A stretch of 39,617 nucleotides of DNA from Astrothelium macrocarpum (GCA_021030915.1 JAGEMR010000200.1:1-39617); one strand, 5' to 3'; shown: positions 1-13,300, counted from the stretch's first letter. Numbers and translations are program-made. Notes: generated by a model from the letters alone, not told the origin.

Positions 1-651
1 TATATTGGATATAATTGGATTTCTAATTTTATTAGATGATATTCTGAATTTAAAACGCGTTTTACGCGTAAATATGATTTTCAAAAGGCCTCATGCGAAA
101 ATCCTATATTTATCAGAGACTGATTCTCTTTTATATCGAATACAATAGCCAAATATAATATGGATATAATTGATATCTTTAATTTTAATAAGACTGATTT
201 TATGATGGACATTATCTTCTCCGTCATGATAATTATATATATAAATTAATATAAAAAATCTAAATTAATTCAATCTGATAATCGGAAATAGGTTATAATA
301 ATTCAGAGAATTAATTTTTAAAATTAAACGATTCCATCATTTTTGATGATTACGGATAAAAATCATTTTATTAATTGATATAAAAATCGCACAATTCCAT
401 CAGATTAGATCATTTTTTTAAATAATAATAATTGAATAATAAATAAAATTGATTTAAAATAGATAAAATATTTTGACAAATATACAAAATTGCGTATTAT
501 TGGATAATATCAGTTTCTGATCCTAAATAAATACGAAAATCATCATTCAATCGATTTTGAATTCTATTATAAAGAAAACAAGATTCTAATATTTTATATA
601 TCTCCTCATTTATTTTATATATTTTAACTATTTGATGTTAAATATTTTAAT

Positions 652-903
652 TCATTGAAAAAAGCGTACGGGCGTCAAATCGAGGATTTTATTCGGACGT
701 ATATTATATATATCATCAAGGCCGAATTCTTTCCAATATTTGCAATCGTATTCAAGAAAATTTTTATTATAAAAAATATTCAAATAGATTTTAAAAAAAC
801 AGATTTTATTTTTTATGATCCAGAAAATGTAATTTTTCAATTTGACATTAAATTATATATTCTTACATCCCCAGAATTCTTATCAGAATTATCATTTTTA
901 TAA
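652..903 (-). pseudogene. Remnant of unknown protein carried by transposon A
   Basis: The minus strand here encodes degraded peptide stretches (for example IYNLMSN followed by a stop) that correspond to IYNLISN at about 23640 in the sister copy and to VYNFISN at about 5640 in element B. Similarity in one frame among separately mutated copies suggests this was coding, probably part of the element's own protein. The frame is broken by stops such as TGG to TGA or TAG. The family is not recognised; a transposase is the natural guess but no catalytic triad is visible. Confidence 0.4.
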
Positions 904-1410
904 AAATTAAAGATATCACAAAATTCTATCAAAATAATTTCATAATCTGAATTTATTAAAAATCGAATTATGTAATATTATAATAATTCGTTAATATCAA
1001 TTTTTATTGGAATTGATCAAATTATCAAAGGTATGTAATAAATTATGTATCGGATTATTCTTCTGAAGGAAGAGGTCTCATTATTTTATAAAACGAATGA
1101 GGCCTTTAATAAATATCGGAGAATTCTAAAAAACCGATTAAAAGAAAAAGGATCATTTTTTTTTCAAGATAATCAGGATTTAATAGATCAGAGAAATATT
1201 GTACGGCCAGTAAAAGATGAATTATCTAAAAATAGCGGTCAGCGAATGAAGATAGAAACGTAAAAAAGACGATATGAATAATACGGCAAATCTAGGCACA
1301 ATGCGCGAATCTGTCAGGAAATTGTAATAACCTCTTCTAAAGAGAATTCTGATTAATTTATATGAATTTTGATTGTTGTGATTGATATATGGTCGGGTTT
1401 TGTTGTAAGA

Positions 1411-1463
1411 GTCGCGGAAAGTGTCCGACTCGCTTGGGTGTCCGACTCGCTTGGTAACCACGT
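1411..1463 (-). repeat. TIR of transposon A
   Basis: 53 bases, identical to both TIRs of the copy at 23044-24904. Read inward from 1463 it is a 9-base tip ACGTGGTTA, two perfect tandem 17-base repeats (CCAAGCGAGTCGGACAC), then TTTCCGCGAC. It carries no RIP-type change although the adjoining 1.4 kb is heavily mutated. Confidence 0.93.
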
Positions 1464-3076
1464 TATAAATTATATTAATAAATTCATTTAAAAATATTTT
1501 ATATTTTTTTTTGATAATGATATATATATTAATATTATTTTTTCCATTTTTTCATTCATAAAATTTCCCTTTAATTATTAATCTTTTATATATCTTCTAT
1601 AATTTTTATCATAATATTATCATCATTATATCTTTTTATATATTGAATATTTTGGATTTTATATATTAATGATATTTTTTTTATCAAATATTGATTTTTA
1701 TTTTTCAATAATTTTAATATTTTTATATCAAATATTTATTATTCTGATATTCTTCTAATTTTATTAATCATTTATGATCTGAATCTTTTATATCAAATAA
1801 AATATTTTTTTATATTTCGAAATTTTTCATAAATAATTCTATCAAAATTTTGAATTATTCTCAATTTATTTATATCATAATTATATGAATTAAATAATTA
1901 AATATAATATATATTTTAATTATATAATAATTCTTATAATTTGAATATTTTGATATTTCTTTCATATATTATTAAAATATGAATTCCGTGATTAATTATT
2001 TTCGTATAATTTATATATTTTATTGATTAATTTATAATTTATAAATTCGTATTTTTTTTTATATTTTTTATAAATTTTATGATATTAAAAATTAATCATT
2101 TTTTTTATCATTATTTTATTGATCGAATTATTATTCATTTTTTTTATCAGATATTTTTTAAACGATTTTTTTGATTAAAATATTTTCATTTAGATTATTT
2201 ATTAAAATTATATTAATTTTTTTTTTTATGATCGCGATTTCTTGTTATATCATATTAAATTTGAATCGGTAATTTTTTATAAAATATCTTTCTTTTTCAT
2301 AAAAATAACATTTTTTATCTTTAAATTCTTTTTTAAAACGGATATTATTCTTTTTTTTTCTTTTTCTGATAAAATTAAAATTCATTAACTCGTTATAATC
2401 ATTATTCTGAATTTATAAATTTTCCCATTCAATAATTAATTTATGATTTTTTTTTTTTTAAATTTTTATATATAATTTATTATCTAATTCGATTATAATT
2501 TTCATTAATCGCGATAGAATATTTATAATATTCGTATATTATATTAATTCATTTTTAATATTATTTTTAAATTCTTTATAAAATATAAAATAGAATATTT
2601 CATCGTTTTATTCAATTTATTAGATATATTTCTGAAATTTTATCATATAATCGATCATAAAAATCTTCTATTTAATATTCAAAATAATTTATTCAATTAT
2701 TATTTATTAATTGAATATTCCGAATATTTTATTGATTTCTTTTTTGAATATATTAAAATTTTGAAATATATTATTAATATTCTAATTTCTGATATCATTC
2801 ATATAACTGATAAAATATGATCGAATCCAATAAAATTTTTTTTTTTTATAAATATATTCATAAAAAAAAATTAATTATTTAAAATAATATTTTCAAATAT
2901 AAAATATAATTATATGATATTGAATTAATCCTTCATTTTAAAACAATTTTTATAAAAATTATCAGATTTTCTGATTTTTTCGTCAAATCGTGATATAGAT
3001 CGGATTCTTCCAATCTAAAATATATTATCGCCGTTTTATAATTATCTTTATTAATTCATTTTAAAAATATTCAATA

Positions 3077-3487
3077 TATTATAATTTCAGATATCTTTAA
3101 AATCAAATTTATTTGAAATCAAAATAATTTCTGAAATGAATCGATAAAGGACTGAATTAATAAAAAATAATAATTAATTTTGATAATTCAAAATTCTATT
3201 AAATATGTTATCAAAAACTAATTTAAAAAATAGCTTTGAATACGACAAAATCACAAAGGTTCCGTAATATTCTTATATATTTGAATTATTCACCAGTATT
3301 ACCGTGATTCTCACTTCCAGCCTGGTGAGTCTCGCTCTCAGCCTGATGAGTCTCACTTTTAGCCTGATGAGCCTCACTCTCAGCCTGGTGATGCTCATCC
3401 AGAACTGTATGAGCAGTTCCATTTGATTACCTCACCGATGGGTCAATCCCTGGTGGAGTGTACCCGCATGACCGTGGGGTCGTAACA
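3077..3487 (-). repeat. 5' LTR of G1 (411 bp)
   Basis: On the minus strand the LTR starts TGTTACGACCCC at 3487 and ends at 3077 with ATTATAATA, the mutated form of GATCGTAACA. It is 42 bases longer than the 369-bp LTRs of G2p, which equals two extra copies of the 21-base U3 repeat at 3310-3393. The outer part (about 3290-3487, U3) is almost unmutated; the inner part (3077-3280, R/U5) is saturated with transitions. Confidence 0.88.
3310..3393 (-). repeat. 21-bp x 4 tandem repeat in the G1 U3
   Basis: There are four 21-base units at 3310-3330, 3331-3351, 3352-3372 and 3373-3393, each of the form CTCRCTYYCAGCCTGRTGAGT with a few differences. The LTRs of G2p and G2m carry two such units at the same place. 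A repeated motif in U3 of a retrotransposon is a plausible transcription-factor array, but that role is inferred. Confidence 0.85.
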
Positions 3488-5032
3488 GATATTCATAAAA
3501 TAATCTATTATAATATTTTTAAATGATTTTTCTGATATTTTTCTATAAAATTGCGATCTTTTATTCAGATAATATTTTTTTTTTAAAAATAATGAAAATT
3601 ATATTAATTTTTTTATAATTTTTTGATAATATATTATTTTTATTAATTTAAAAAATTATTTGATTATTGATTTTTTTAATTATATAATCCGATTTTTAAT
3701 TTAAAATATCGATTTTTGGATTATTATTTTTGATATATATTTAATAATGAATTTATATTATTTTAAAAATTCTGATCATTTAATCTATTAATAATTCAAT
3801 TATTTGATTATTATAAAATAGATAAAATTCTTACAATCTATAAAAATTTTTAAAAATAAAAATTTTTTGATATAAATCTTCTAATATTATAATATAATAA
3901 TTATAATAAAAATTTTTTATCATGAATATTATAATTCTATTTTAATTTTGAAAATTTTTTTGAATAATATTCTATTGAATATTATTTTCCATTTTATATT
4001 TATTATCATAAATATATTTTTGTTATTAAATCGGATATATTAATTTTAATTTATATTGATTTTAATAATTTAATAATTTTTAATACGAAATTTTGTAAAT
4101 AATCTTTTTTAAATATTTTGAATATTTTTTTTTTTATTTTTTTTAAAAACGAATATTTTTTCATTTTTTATTAATTCTATCAGAAATTATATTTTAAAAG
4201 AATATTTTTTAATACATCTTCAATTATAATTAATGAATTTTAAAAAGAATTAAATATTTTTTATATTTTTTGATTCTGACTATTTTTTAATTGATTTCAT
4301 TTTATCTAAATTAATCTGAATTATTTTTATTCTGATTATATAATTTAAAAAATTAATTTTTTTTATTTAAAATTCGTATTTTGATAATTTTAATTACAAA
4401 TCTTATTTTTCAAATTCTAAAAATATTTATTTGATATATTATATATATTCCTTTTTTATTTTTAAATAAATCAGAATATCATCTAAATAAATTATGATAA
4501 ATCTATTAAAATATGATCATAATATATCATTAACAAATATTTGATAATTAATTGATATATTTATAAATTCAAAAAATATAATAAAATATTTAAAATATTC
4601 ATATTTTATTCGAAATATTATTTTTTATTTTTCATTTTCTTTTATTCTGATAAAATTATAAATTTTTAATAAATTCAATTTAATAAATTATTATATATTT
4701 AAAAATCTATTTTATAATTCGATTATATTTAATAACGAATATCTATTTTTTATTATTATTTTATTGAATTATTTATAATTAATATAAAATTATAAATTTT
4801 TTTTTTTTTGATATAAAAAAAATTAAATATTTTATAAATAATTCCGATTTTTTAATAAAATTCTTTTTTAGATTTTTATTTAAATATTTTTTTAATATTT
4901 TAAATTTTTTATTAAATAATATATAAATGGATCTGAATATAAATTATTTTTTTATAAGAAATTTTATTTTATAATCTCATGATTGATATTTAAATAATAT
5001 TTTAATATCTAATTTTTTTTTGAAAAGATATA
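3488..5032 (-). pseudogene. G2m pol remnant: integrase zinc finger back to RT start
   Basis: This minus-strand gypsy pol region is the reverse complement of G2p from about 13970 back to about 12430. It runs from the integrase zinc-finger region at the left, through RNase H (about 4020-4080, matching the G2p segment that encodes a degraded K-P-S-E-L ... D-A-S-D motif), into reverse transcriptase. G1 interrupts it at 3487 and transposon B at 5033. Every frame is destroyed by RIP-type stops. The sequence resumes after transposon B at 6895. Confidence 0.8.
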
Positions 5033-5089
5033 ACGTATAACACAAGCGAGTCGGCCACCCAAGCGAGTCGGCCACTTTTCCGCACTCTC
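5033..5089 (+). repeat. Left TIR of transposon B
   Basis: 57 bases perfectly inverted at 6836-6892. Layout: 9-base tip ACGTATAAC, then two tandem 17-base repeats (ACAAGCGAGTCGGCCAC and CCAAGCGAGTCGGCCAC), then TTTTCCGCACTCTC. It is unmutated, unlike the interior. Confidence 0.93.
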
Positions 5090-5565
5090 ATACAAAGAAC
5101 TCAAATAACTTAACTATAACAACATAAATTTCTCTAAATTATTCAGAATTCTCTTTCTCAGATATATTTTTAATTATAATACAGATGCGCGTATTATGTC
5201 CAGATTTGTTGTAATTATCATATCACCGTTTATATATTTTTGACATTTTTGTATAATTATCATTTTCATCTATTTCTTATTATATTATCTGCTGAGATTC
5301 TTTCTGAATCTGCAGATTCTGTCCATTTTATATAGAAAAAGATCCTCCTTCTAATAGACGGGTTTTTTTAATCCTCCGATGTCGGTTAAATTTTTGATTT
5401 ATCGTATAAAATGTTTTAATTTCTTCTTTCAAAAGGATCAATTAATATATTATTACGGTCGTATCACGTGAAAATTGGTCAATAATAGATAAAAATTTAA
5501 ATAAAAAATTATTTTGATATCGTATAATTCGATTTTTGATATATTTAATTTAAAATTATATTTCA

Positions 5566-5715
5566 ATGGGGTTATTTGGTATCTTTGATTCTCATAAAAG
5601 GGGGATTTTAGAAGAATTTTCTGAAAATGTAGATGTATATAATTTCATATCCAATTATGAAATCATATATTCTGGATCGTACGATACAAATCCTATTTTT
5701 CGAAAATCTCTTTAA
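5566..5715 (+). pseudogene. 49-codon open remnant of the transposon-B protein
   Basis: An ATG at 5566 opens 49 codons to TAA at 5715. The peptide begins MGLFGIFDSHKRGILEEF and contains ENVDVYNFISNYEIIYSG. The middle part recurs in the same frame, with stops, at about 23640-23700 in A-prime (ENIEIYNLISN), in A (minus strand), and about 27925-27980 in D (DNINILK, stop, ISSFEII). Conservation across three TIR families suggests a piece of the element's own protein. The start shown is only the first ATG; the true protein was longer. No domain is recognised. Confidence 0.45.
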
Positions 5716-6835
5716 ATATTTGATTCTATCATAATAATCTGAAAAATTTTATAAAATATTAGAAAAAAATCCTTTTTTAAAATATGAATAATATGCATTC
5801 GTACGAGATTATCAATTATTTGGCCATATACACGTTTCAATACGCGAAAATAATCTATATCAAATGACTATAATTTATATGATGAATGAATAAATATATA
5901 AAATATAATAATATTATTCTTTTAATAATATAATTTAAAATTAATAAAATGATGATTTTTATATTCATTAAAAATAAAAAGATGATATATATCTATTATA
6001 CGATTCTCAATATATTAATTAAAATATTAAATTTAATCTAAATTTCGTTCATTTATTATCCAATCATTATCTGATATAATAATTATCTAATTATATGATA
6101 ATGGATTATTTTTATATCAAAATAAGAGATAATTTTTATTCGCGATAATAATATATAATAGAATAATATAATTTAATATATTTATATTTTGAATCATTAT
6201 TATTTATTTTTAATTATTTTATTAAATCGTATAAAATTTTTTATGTCTTTCAATATTGATAATAATTATTTCTGATAAAATTTGGCCCATTAAAAATCCC
6301 GTTTTATTAAAATTATAAATATCCCCCTTTTGAATATCAAATTTGTTGATTATATATTATATAAGATTAAATCATTCACGAAATTTGTCAGAATTTTCGT
6401 ATTGAATTCTTTAATAATCAATTCTATAATTAAAATATATCCGAAATTCAGATTATTATTATATAAAATTAGAAATCCAGTTTTTATTTATACGTGATAT
6501 ATCATGATTATATAATAATCAATTCGTTATATTTTCAACATCATAATATCAAAAAAGAAATGATTATAAATCCAAATTAAATATATATCATATAAATATT
6601 TATTCTTTTAATTTAATAAATTTTTGATTATAAAATCAAATATCGTATTATAAAGATTTTCCGTATTATCAATTTTGAAATATCGTATAAGGAATTTTAT
6701 ATATAATTGCCGCACGACGAATATTTAATTTAGAATTCTTTTAAAATATCTGAAATGTAAGAATAAGGTCACTTTCTTTTCAGATTTAAATCATGATAGA
6801 ATGTGAAGAAAATTTGATTTGAATAAGAATTGTAC

Positions 6836-6892
6836 GAGAGTGCGGAAAAGTGGCCGACTCGCTTGGGTGGCCGACTCGCTTGTGTTATACGT
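6836..6892 (-). repeat. Right TIR of transposon B
   Basis: Exact inverse of 5033-5089, with the same 9+17+17 layout read inward from 6892. Similarity continues a few bases further inward with one mismatch. Confidence 0.93.
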
Positions 6893-6894
6893 TA

Positions 6895-9467
6895 TTCATT
6901 TTTTATATTTTAAAAGAATTCCGAAAATTATTAAAATGATTTTTAAATTATTAATTTTTTGATTTTTTTATTTTATTAAAATATCTATTATATTTAAATC
7001 TATTTTGATAAAAATCTCATTTTTTAAAATAATTTATACAAAATAATTATTTATTTTATCTTTTATTATATTTAAATACGAAAATTTTAATATAATTCCA
7101 TAATTATATTTATTCATTTCCAATTTTTCGGATTTTTAATTAATTATTGGATTATATTATTATAATTATAATAATTCTAATATGATTTTGTATTTAATTA
7201 TGATAATGATATTAAATATGATTTTTTCAATATATTCTATAATAAATATAATTAATGATTGAATTTTTTGAAAAATTTTTCCAATTTCTGATATTTTTTA
7301 TCTTATTATCATATATATTATATATTTTTTATTCTTTAATCTTTTTGATAGATTCAATAATTTTTGAAATTTTTCTGATAAAAAATTCCTATTTATATCT
7401 AAATTAATTAATATTATAATTTTATTTTTTATTAATAAAATAATGATATATAATAAATGATTGGATATTTGAATAATATTTAAATTTATATATATATTTT
7501 ATATATAAAATCTAAATCATTTTTTTATATTTTATATATTTTAATTATCATTTATTTTATAAAATTCAATAATTATTGAATTATATCATTATTATTATGA
7601 TATAAATAATTTTTTTTATTTTTATAAAAATATTTATTAATTAATATATATTCTCCTTTCTATTTTGGATATATATAATAAATGATAAAATTATAATTTA
7701 TTTATGAATTTCATTTATATCATTTTAATTTTTTTATCGTATAAATTTTATAATTTTTATTTTTATATTAATAATAATATATTTTTGTATATTCTGAATA
7801 TTTTTTATTTACGAATAATTATTTTTAAAAATAATTTCAAATTCAATAATCATATATTGATTATATTGATAAATTTATTTGAAAATATTTTATATTTTTT
7901 TTGATAATAATATATATATGAATATTATTTTTTTCATTTTTTCGTTTATAAGAATTTTTTTTAATTCTTGATTTTTAATATATCTTTTATAATTCTTATT
8001 ATAATATTATCATTATTATATTTTTTTTATATTTTGAATATTTTAAATTTTATATATTGATGATATTTTTTTATCAAATATTGATTCTTATTTTTTGATA
8101 ATTTCGGTATTTTATTATTGAATATTCATTATTTTAATATTTTTTTGATTTTATTAATTTTTTATGATCTGAATTTTTAATATTAAATGAAATATTTTTT
8201 TATATTTCAAAATTTTTTATGAATAATTTTATTAAAATTTCGAATTATTTCTAATTTATTTATATTATAATTATATAAATTAAATAATTGAATATAATAT
8301 ATATTTTAATCATATAATAATTTTCGTGATTTGAATATTTTAATATTTTTTTTATATATTATTAGAATATGAATTTTATAATTGATCATTTTCGTATAAT
8401 TTATTTATTTTATTGATTTATTTATGATATATAAATCCGTATTCTTTTTTATATTTTTGATAGATTTTTTGATATCGAAAATGGATTATTTCTTTTATTA
8501 TTATTCCGTTAATCGAATTATTATTTATTTTTTTTATTAGATATTTTTTAAATAATTTTTTCGATTAAAATATTTTTATTTAAATCATTTATTAAAATCA
8601 TATTAATTTTTTTTTTATAATTACAATTTTTCGTTATATTATATTAAATTTGAATTAATAATTTTTTATAAAATATCTTTTTTTTTTTCATAAAAATAAT
8701 ATTTTTTATTTTTAAATTCTTTTTTAAAACGGATATTATTCTTTTTTTTTTTTTTCAATAAAATTAAAATTTATTGAATCATTATCATCATTATTCTAAA
8801 TTTGTGAATTTTTTTATTCAATAATTAATTTATAATTTTTCCTTTTTTTTAAAATTTTTATATATAATTTATTATCTAATTTGATTACAATTTTTATTAA
8901 TCGTGATAGAATATCCGTAATATTTATATAATATATTAACTCATTTTTAATATTATTTTTAAATTCTTTATAAAATATAAAATAAAATATTTTATCATTT
9001 TATTCAATTTATTAAATATATTTTTAGAATTTGATCATATAATTAATTATTGAAATTTTTTATTTAATATTCAAAATGATTTATTCAATTATTATTTATT
9101 AATTAAATATTCCGAATATTTTATTAATTTTTTTTTAAATCTATCAAAATTCTAAAATATATTATTAATAATCTGATTTTCAATATTATTTATATAATTA
9201 ATAAAATATGATCAAATTCAATGAAATATTTTTTTTTTATAAATATATTCGTAAAAAAAAATTAATTATTTAAAATAACATTTTCAAATATAAAATATAA
9301 TTATATAATATTAAATTAGTTTTTTATTTTGAAATGATCTTTATAAAAATTATCAGATTTTTTGATTTTTTCGTCAAATTATGATATAGATCAGATTCTT
9401 CCGATCTAAAATGTATTATCGTCGTTCTGTGATTATCTTTATTGATTCATTTTAAAAATATTCAATA
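6895..9467 (-). pseudogene. G2m internal region: RT start, protease/gag side, to primer-binding end
   Basis: This is the continuation of G2m beyond transposon B. It is the reverse complement of G2p from about 12425 back to 9846, so reading leftwards from 9467 it goes from the primer-binding side through gag and protease to the start of reverse transcriptase. It is extremely AT-rich with long T and A runs, and no frame survives; gag and protease are assigned by position only. At 9467 it meets the 9-base stub of its own 5' LTR. Confidence 0.75.
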
Positions 9468-9476
9468 TATTATAAT
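9468..9476 (-). repeat. Stub of the G2m 5' LTR, ending in target site ATAAT
   Basis: TATTATAAT is the RIP-mutated form of the LTR edge TGTTACGAT, read on the plus strand. The rest of this LTR resumes at 16126 with CTTAGATATT. The last five bases, ATAAT (9472-9476), are repeated at 16121-16125 and form the target-site duplication of G2p. Confidence 0.88.
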
Positions 9477-9845
9477 TGTTACGACCCCGCAGTCATGTGG
9501 GTCCACCCCACCAGGGAGTGAACCACCAGTGTGGTAACCAGAAAAGATTGCTCACACAGTCCCGGATGAATATCACCCATTTTATGATGAGGTTCATTAG
9601 ACTGAACGTAAGAATCACGATGGTATTGATAAACAATTCAAATATATAGGAATATTACGAAATCAGTTATAATTTTATTATATTCAAAATCATTTTTTAA
9701 ATTAGTCTTTGATAACATCTTCAGTAGAATTTTGAATTATTAAATCAATTATTATTTTTTATTAATTCAATTTTTTATCGATTTATTTTAGAAATTATTT
9801 TGATTTTAAATAAATTTGATTTTAAAGATATTTGGAATCATAATA
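9477..9845 (+). repeat. 5' LTR of G2p (369 bp)
   Basis: Starts TGTTACGACCCC and ends ATCATAATA, the mutated form of ATCGTAACA. Roughly the first 130-170 bases (U3) are nearly unmutated; the remainder (R/U5) is saturated with transitions. The 3' LTR of the same element shows the opposite pattern. Confidence 0.93.
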
Positions 9846-10359
9846 TATTGAATATTTTCAAAATGAATTAATAAAAATAATTATAGAACGGCGATAACGT
9901 ATTTTAGATTAAAAGAATCCGATTTATATCATGATTTAATGAAAAAATCAGAAAATCCGACAATTTTTATAAAAATCGTTTTAAAATAAAAAACTAATTT
10001 AATATCATATAATTATATTTTATATTTGAAGATATTATTTTAAATAATTAGTCCCTTTTTATAATCATATTTATAAAAAAAAGGATATTTTATTAGATTC
10101 GATCACATTTTATCAATTATATGAATAATATCGAAAATCAAATTATCAATAATATATTCCAAAATTTCAATATATTTAAAAAAAAAATTAATAAAATAAT
10201 TGAAATATCTAATTAATAAATGATAATCGAATAAATAATTTTGAATATCAAATAAAAAATTTCTATAATTAATTATACGATCAAATTCTAAAAATATATT
10301 TAATAAATTAAATGAAATAATAAAATATTTCATTTTATATTTCATAGAAAATTTAAAAA

Positions 10360-13300
10360 GAATATTAAAAATGAATTAATATAATACGCAAATATCATAG
10401 ATATTCTATTATGATTAATAAAAATTATGATCGAATTAGATAATAAATTATATATAAAAATTCTGAAAAAAAAAAAGAAGGTCATAAATTAATTATTAAA
10501 TAAAAAAATTCACAAATTTAGAATAATAATTATAATAATTCAATAAATTTTAATTTTATCAGAAAAAAAAAAAAAGAATAATATTCATTCTAAAAAAGAA
10601 TCTAAAAATAAAAAATATTATTTTTATAAAAAAGAAGGATATTTTATAAAAAATTATTAATTTAAATCTAATATAATATAATAAAAGATCATAATTATAA
10701 AAAAAAAAATTAATATGATTTTAATAAATAATTCGGATGAGAATATTTTAATTGAAAAAATCGTCCAAAAAATATCCAATAAAAAAAAAATGAAAAATAA
10801 TTTGATTAATAAAATAATAATAAAAAGAATAATTAATTCTTAATATCAAAAAATTTATAAAAAATATAAAAAAGAATACGAATTTATGAATTATAAATCA
10901 ATCAATAAAATATATGAATTATATAAGAATAATTAATTATAAAATTTATATTCTAATAATATATGAAAGAAATATCAAAATATTCAGATTATGAAAATTA
11001 TTATATAATTAGAATATATATTATATCTGATTATTCAATTCATATAATTATGATATAAATAAATCGGAAATAATTTAAAATTTTGATGGAATTATTTATA
11101 AAAAATTTCGAAATATAAAAAAATATTTTATTTGATATTAAAAATTCGAATTATAAGAAATTAATAAAATCGGAAGAATATCGAAATAATAAATATTTAA
11201 TATAAAAATATTAAAATTATCAAAAAATAAAAATCAATATTTAATAAAAGAATATCATTAATATATAAAATTTAAAATATTTAAAATATAAAAAAATATG
11301 ATAATAATAATATTACGATAAAAATTATAAAAAATATATAAAAGATCAATAATTAAAAAGGAATTTTATAAATAAAAAAATGAAAAAAATAATATTCATA
11401 TATATATCATTATTAAAAAAAAATACGGAATATTTTTAAATAAATTTATTAATATAATTGATATATAATTATTGAATTCAAAATTATTTTTAAAAATAAT
11501 TATTCATAAACGGAAAATATTTAAAATATAAAAAAATAAAATATTATCAATATAAAAACAAAAATTGCGAAATTCATACGATAAAAAAATAAAAATAATA
11601 TGAATAAGATTTATAAATAAATTATAATTTTATCATTTATTATATATATCGAAGATAGAAAGAAGAATATATATTAATTAATAAATATTTTTATAAAAAT
11701 AAAAAAAATTATTTTTATTATAATAATAATGATATAATTCAATAATCATCAAATTCGATAAAATAAATAATAATCAAAATATATAAAATGTAAAAAAAAG
11801 ATTTAAATTTTATATATAAAATGTGTATATAAATCTAAATATTATTCAAATATTTAATCATTTATTATATATCATTATTTTATTGATAAAAAATAAAATT
11901 ATAATATTAATTGATTTAAAAATAAATGGGAATTTTTTATCAGAAATATTTTAAAAATTATTGAATTTATTAAAAAGATTAAAAAATAAAAAATATATAA
12001 TATATATGATAATAAAATAAAAAATATTAAAAATCAGAGAAATTTTTTAAAAAATTCGATCATTAATTATATTTATTATAAAATATATTAAAAAAATTAT
12101 ATTCAATATTATTATCATAATCAGATATAATATCGTATTAGAATTATTATGATTATAATAATATAATCCAATAATTAATTAAAAATTAGAAGAATTGAAA
12201 ATAAATAAATATAATTATAAAATTATATCAGAATTTTTGTATTCAGATAAAATAAAAAATGAAATGAATGATTATTTTATATAAATTATTTTAAAAAATG
12301 AAATTTTTATCAAAATAAATTCGGATATAATAAATATTTTAATAAAATAAAAAAATCAAAAGATTAATAATTTAAAAATCATTTTAATCATTTCCGGAAT
12401 TCTTTTAAAATATAAAAAATGGATATATTTTTTCAAAAAAAAAAAAATAAATATCAAAATATTATTTAAATATTAATCATGAAATTATAAAATAAAATTT
12501 CTTATAAAAAAATAATTCATATTCAGATTCATTTATATATTATTTAATAAAAAATTTGAAATATTAAAAGAATATTTAAATAAAAATTTAAAAAATTTTT
12601 TTATCAGAAAATCGGAATTATTTATAAAATATCCGATTCTTTTCGTATTAAAAAAAAAATAAAAATTTATAATTTTATATTAATTATAAATAATTCAATA
12701 AAATAACGGTCAAAAATCGATATTCATTATTAAATATTAACGAATTATAAAAAAGATTTTCAGAAATATAATAATTTATCAAATTGGATTTATTAAAAAT
12801 TTATAATTTTATACGTATAAAAGAAGACAAAAAATGAAAAATAATATTTTAAATAAAATATAGATATTTTGAATATTTTATAATATCATTAGGATTCATA
12901 AATATATCAATCAATTATCAAATATTTATTAATAATATATTCAGATTATATTTCAATGAATTCGTCATTATATATTTGGATGATATTTTTATTTATTCCA
13001 AAATCAGAAATGAATATATACGATATATCGAATAAATATTTATAAAATTTAATAAATAAAAATTATGATTGAAATTTTTTAAATATGAATTCTGGATTAA
13101 AAAAACCAATTTTTTAGATTATACGATTAAAATAAAAATAATTCAGATTAATTCAGATAAAATCAAATCAGTCAAAAAATGGTCAGAATCAATAAATATG
13201 AAAGATATATAATTCTTTTTAGAATTCGTCAATTATAATAAAAGATTTATTGAAAGATATTTTTTTAAAATTCAATCTTTGACGGAATTCATAAAAAGGG

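Larger units (their letters stand above)
1..1463 (-). mobile_element. DNA transposon A (TIR family 1), truncated by the window edge
   Basis: This is one terminal part of a TA-target DNA transposon, in inverse orientation to the complete copy at 23044-24904. Its intact terminal inverted repeat (TIR) occupies 1411-1463 and is followed by the target TA at 1464-1465. Reading leftwards, base 1 aligns with about base 24506 of the complete copy, so roughly 400 bases, including the other TIR, lie outside the window. The interior is saturated with C-to-T and G-to-A changes and has no long open frame. It sits inside the internal region of gypsy element G1. Superfamily (Tc1/mariner/pogo-like) is inferred only from the TA target, about 1.86-kb size and TIR; no DDE catalytic motif could be recognised. 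Confidence 0.85.
1466..3487 (-). mobile_element. Ty3/gypsy element G1: 5' LTR and 5' internal part
   Basis: This minus-strand LTR retrotransposon is present as its 5' LTR (3077-3487) and about 1.6 kb of the following internal region, read leftwards to 1466. It aligns with the reverse complement of G2p from about 9846 to 11460, the primer-binding and gag-side region. Transposon A interrupts it at 1464, and its remaining internal part and 3' LTR lie beyond the window. It is inserted in G2m: right of 3487 the sequence is G2m pol. The right-hand target site is GATAT (3488-3492); the left copy is not in view. The internal region is heavily RIP-mutated with no usable frame. Confidence 0.85.
5033..6892 (+). 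mobile_element. DNA transposon B (TIR family 2), complete
   Basis: This is a 1860-base element with near-perfect inverted repeats, flanked by TA at 5031-5032 and 6893-6894. The empty site is visible in the other gypsy copies: G4 near 31935 has the uninterrupted sequence, so a clean TA-target insertion into G2m is shown directly. Its interior aligns along its length with elements A-prime, C and D, which defines one superfamily with four TIR variants. It is less mutated than its relatives around 5560-5715. Superfamily (Tc1/mariner/pogo-like) is inferred from target, size and TIRs. Confidence 0.92.

Noticed and set aside
1222..1461. 79-codon minus-strand frame starting in the TIR, with a similar frame at 23046-23285
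   Set aside because: It begins with GTG inside the transposon TIR, has no ATG, and its similarity is explained by the two being copies of one element. Not a credible eukaryotic gene.
3310..3393. Possible CRISPR-like array
   Set aside because: The units are contiguous with no spacers, and lie inside a fungal LTR.
7704..7904. 66-codon plus frame of I, F, N and Y residues
   Set aside because: Antisense shadow inside the mutated G2m interior; composition is what random AT-rich DNA gives.
9468..9845. Two head-to-head gypsy elements seeming to share a single LTR (palindrome)
   Set aside because: A 9-base stub of the minus LTR ending in ATAAT, and the rest of that LTR after ATAAT at 16121, show a normal nested insertion of G2p with a target duplication.
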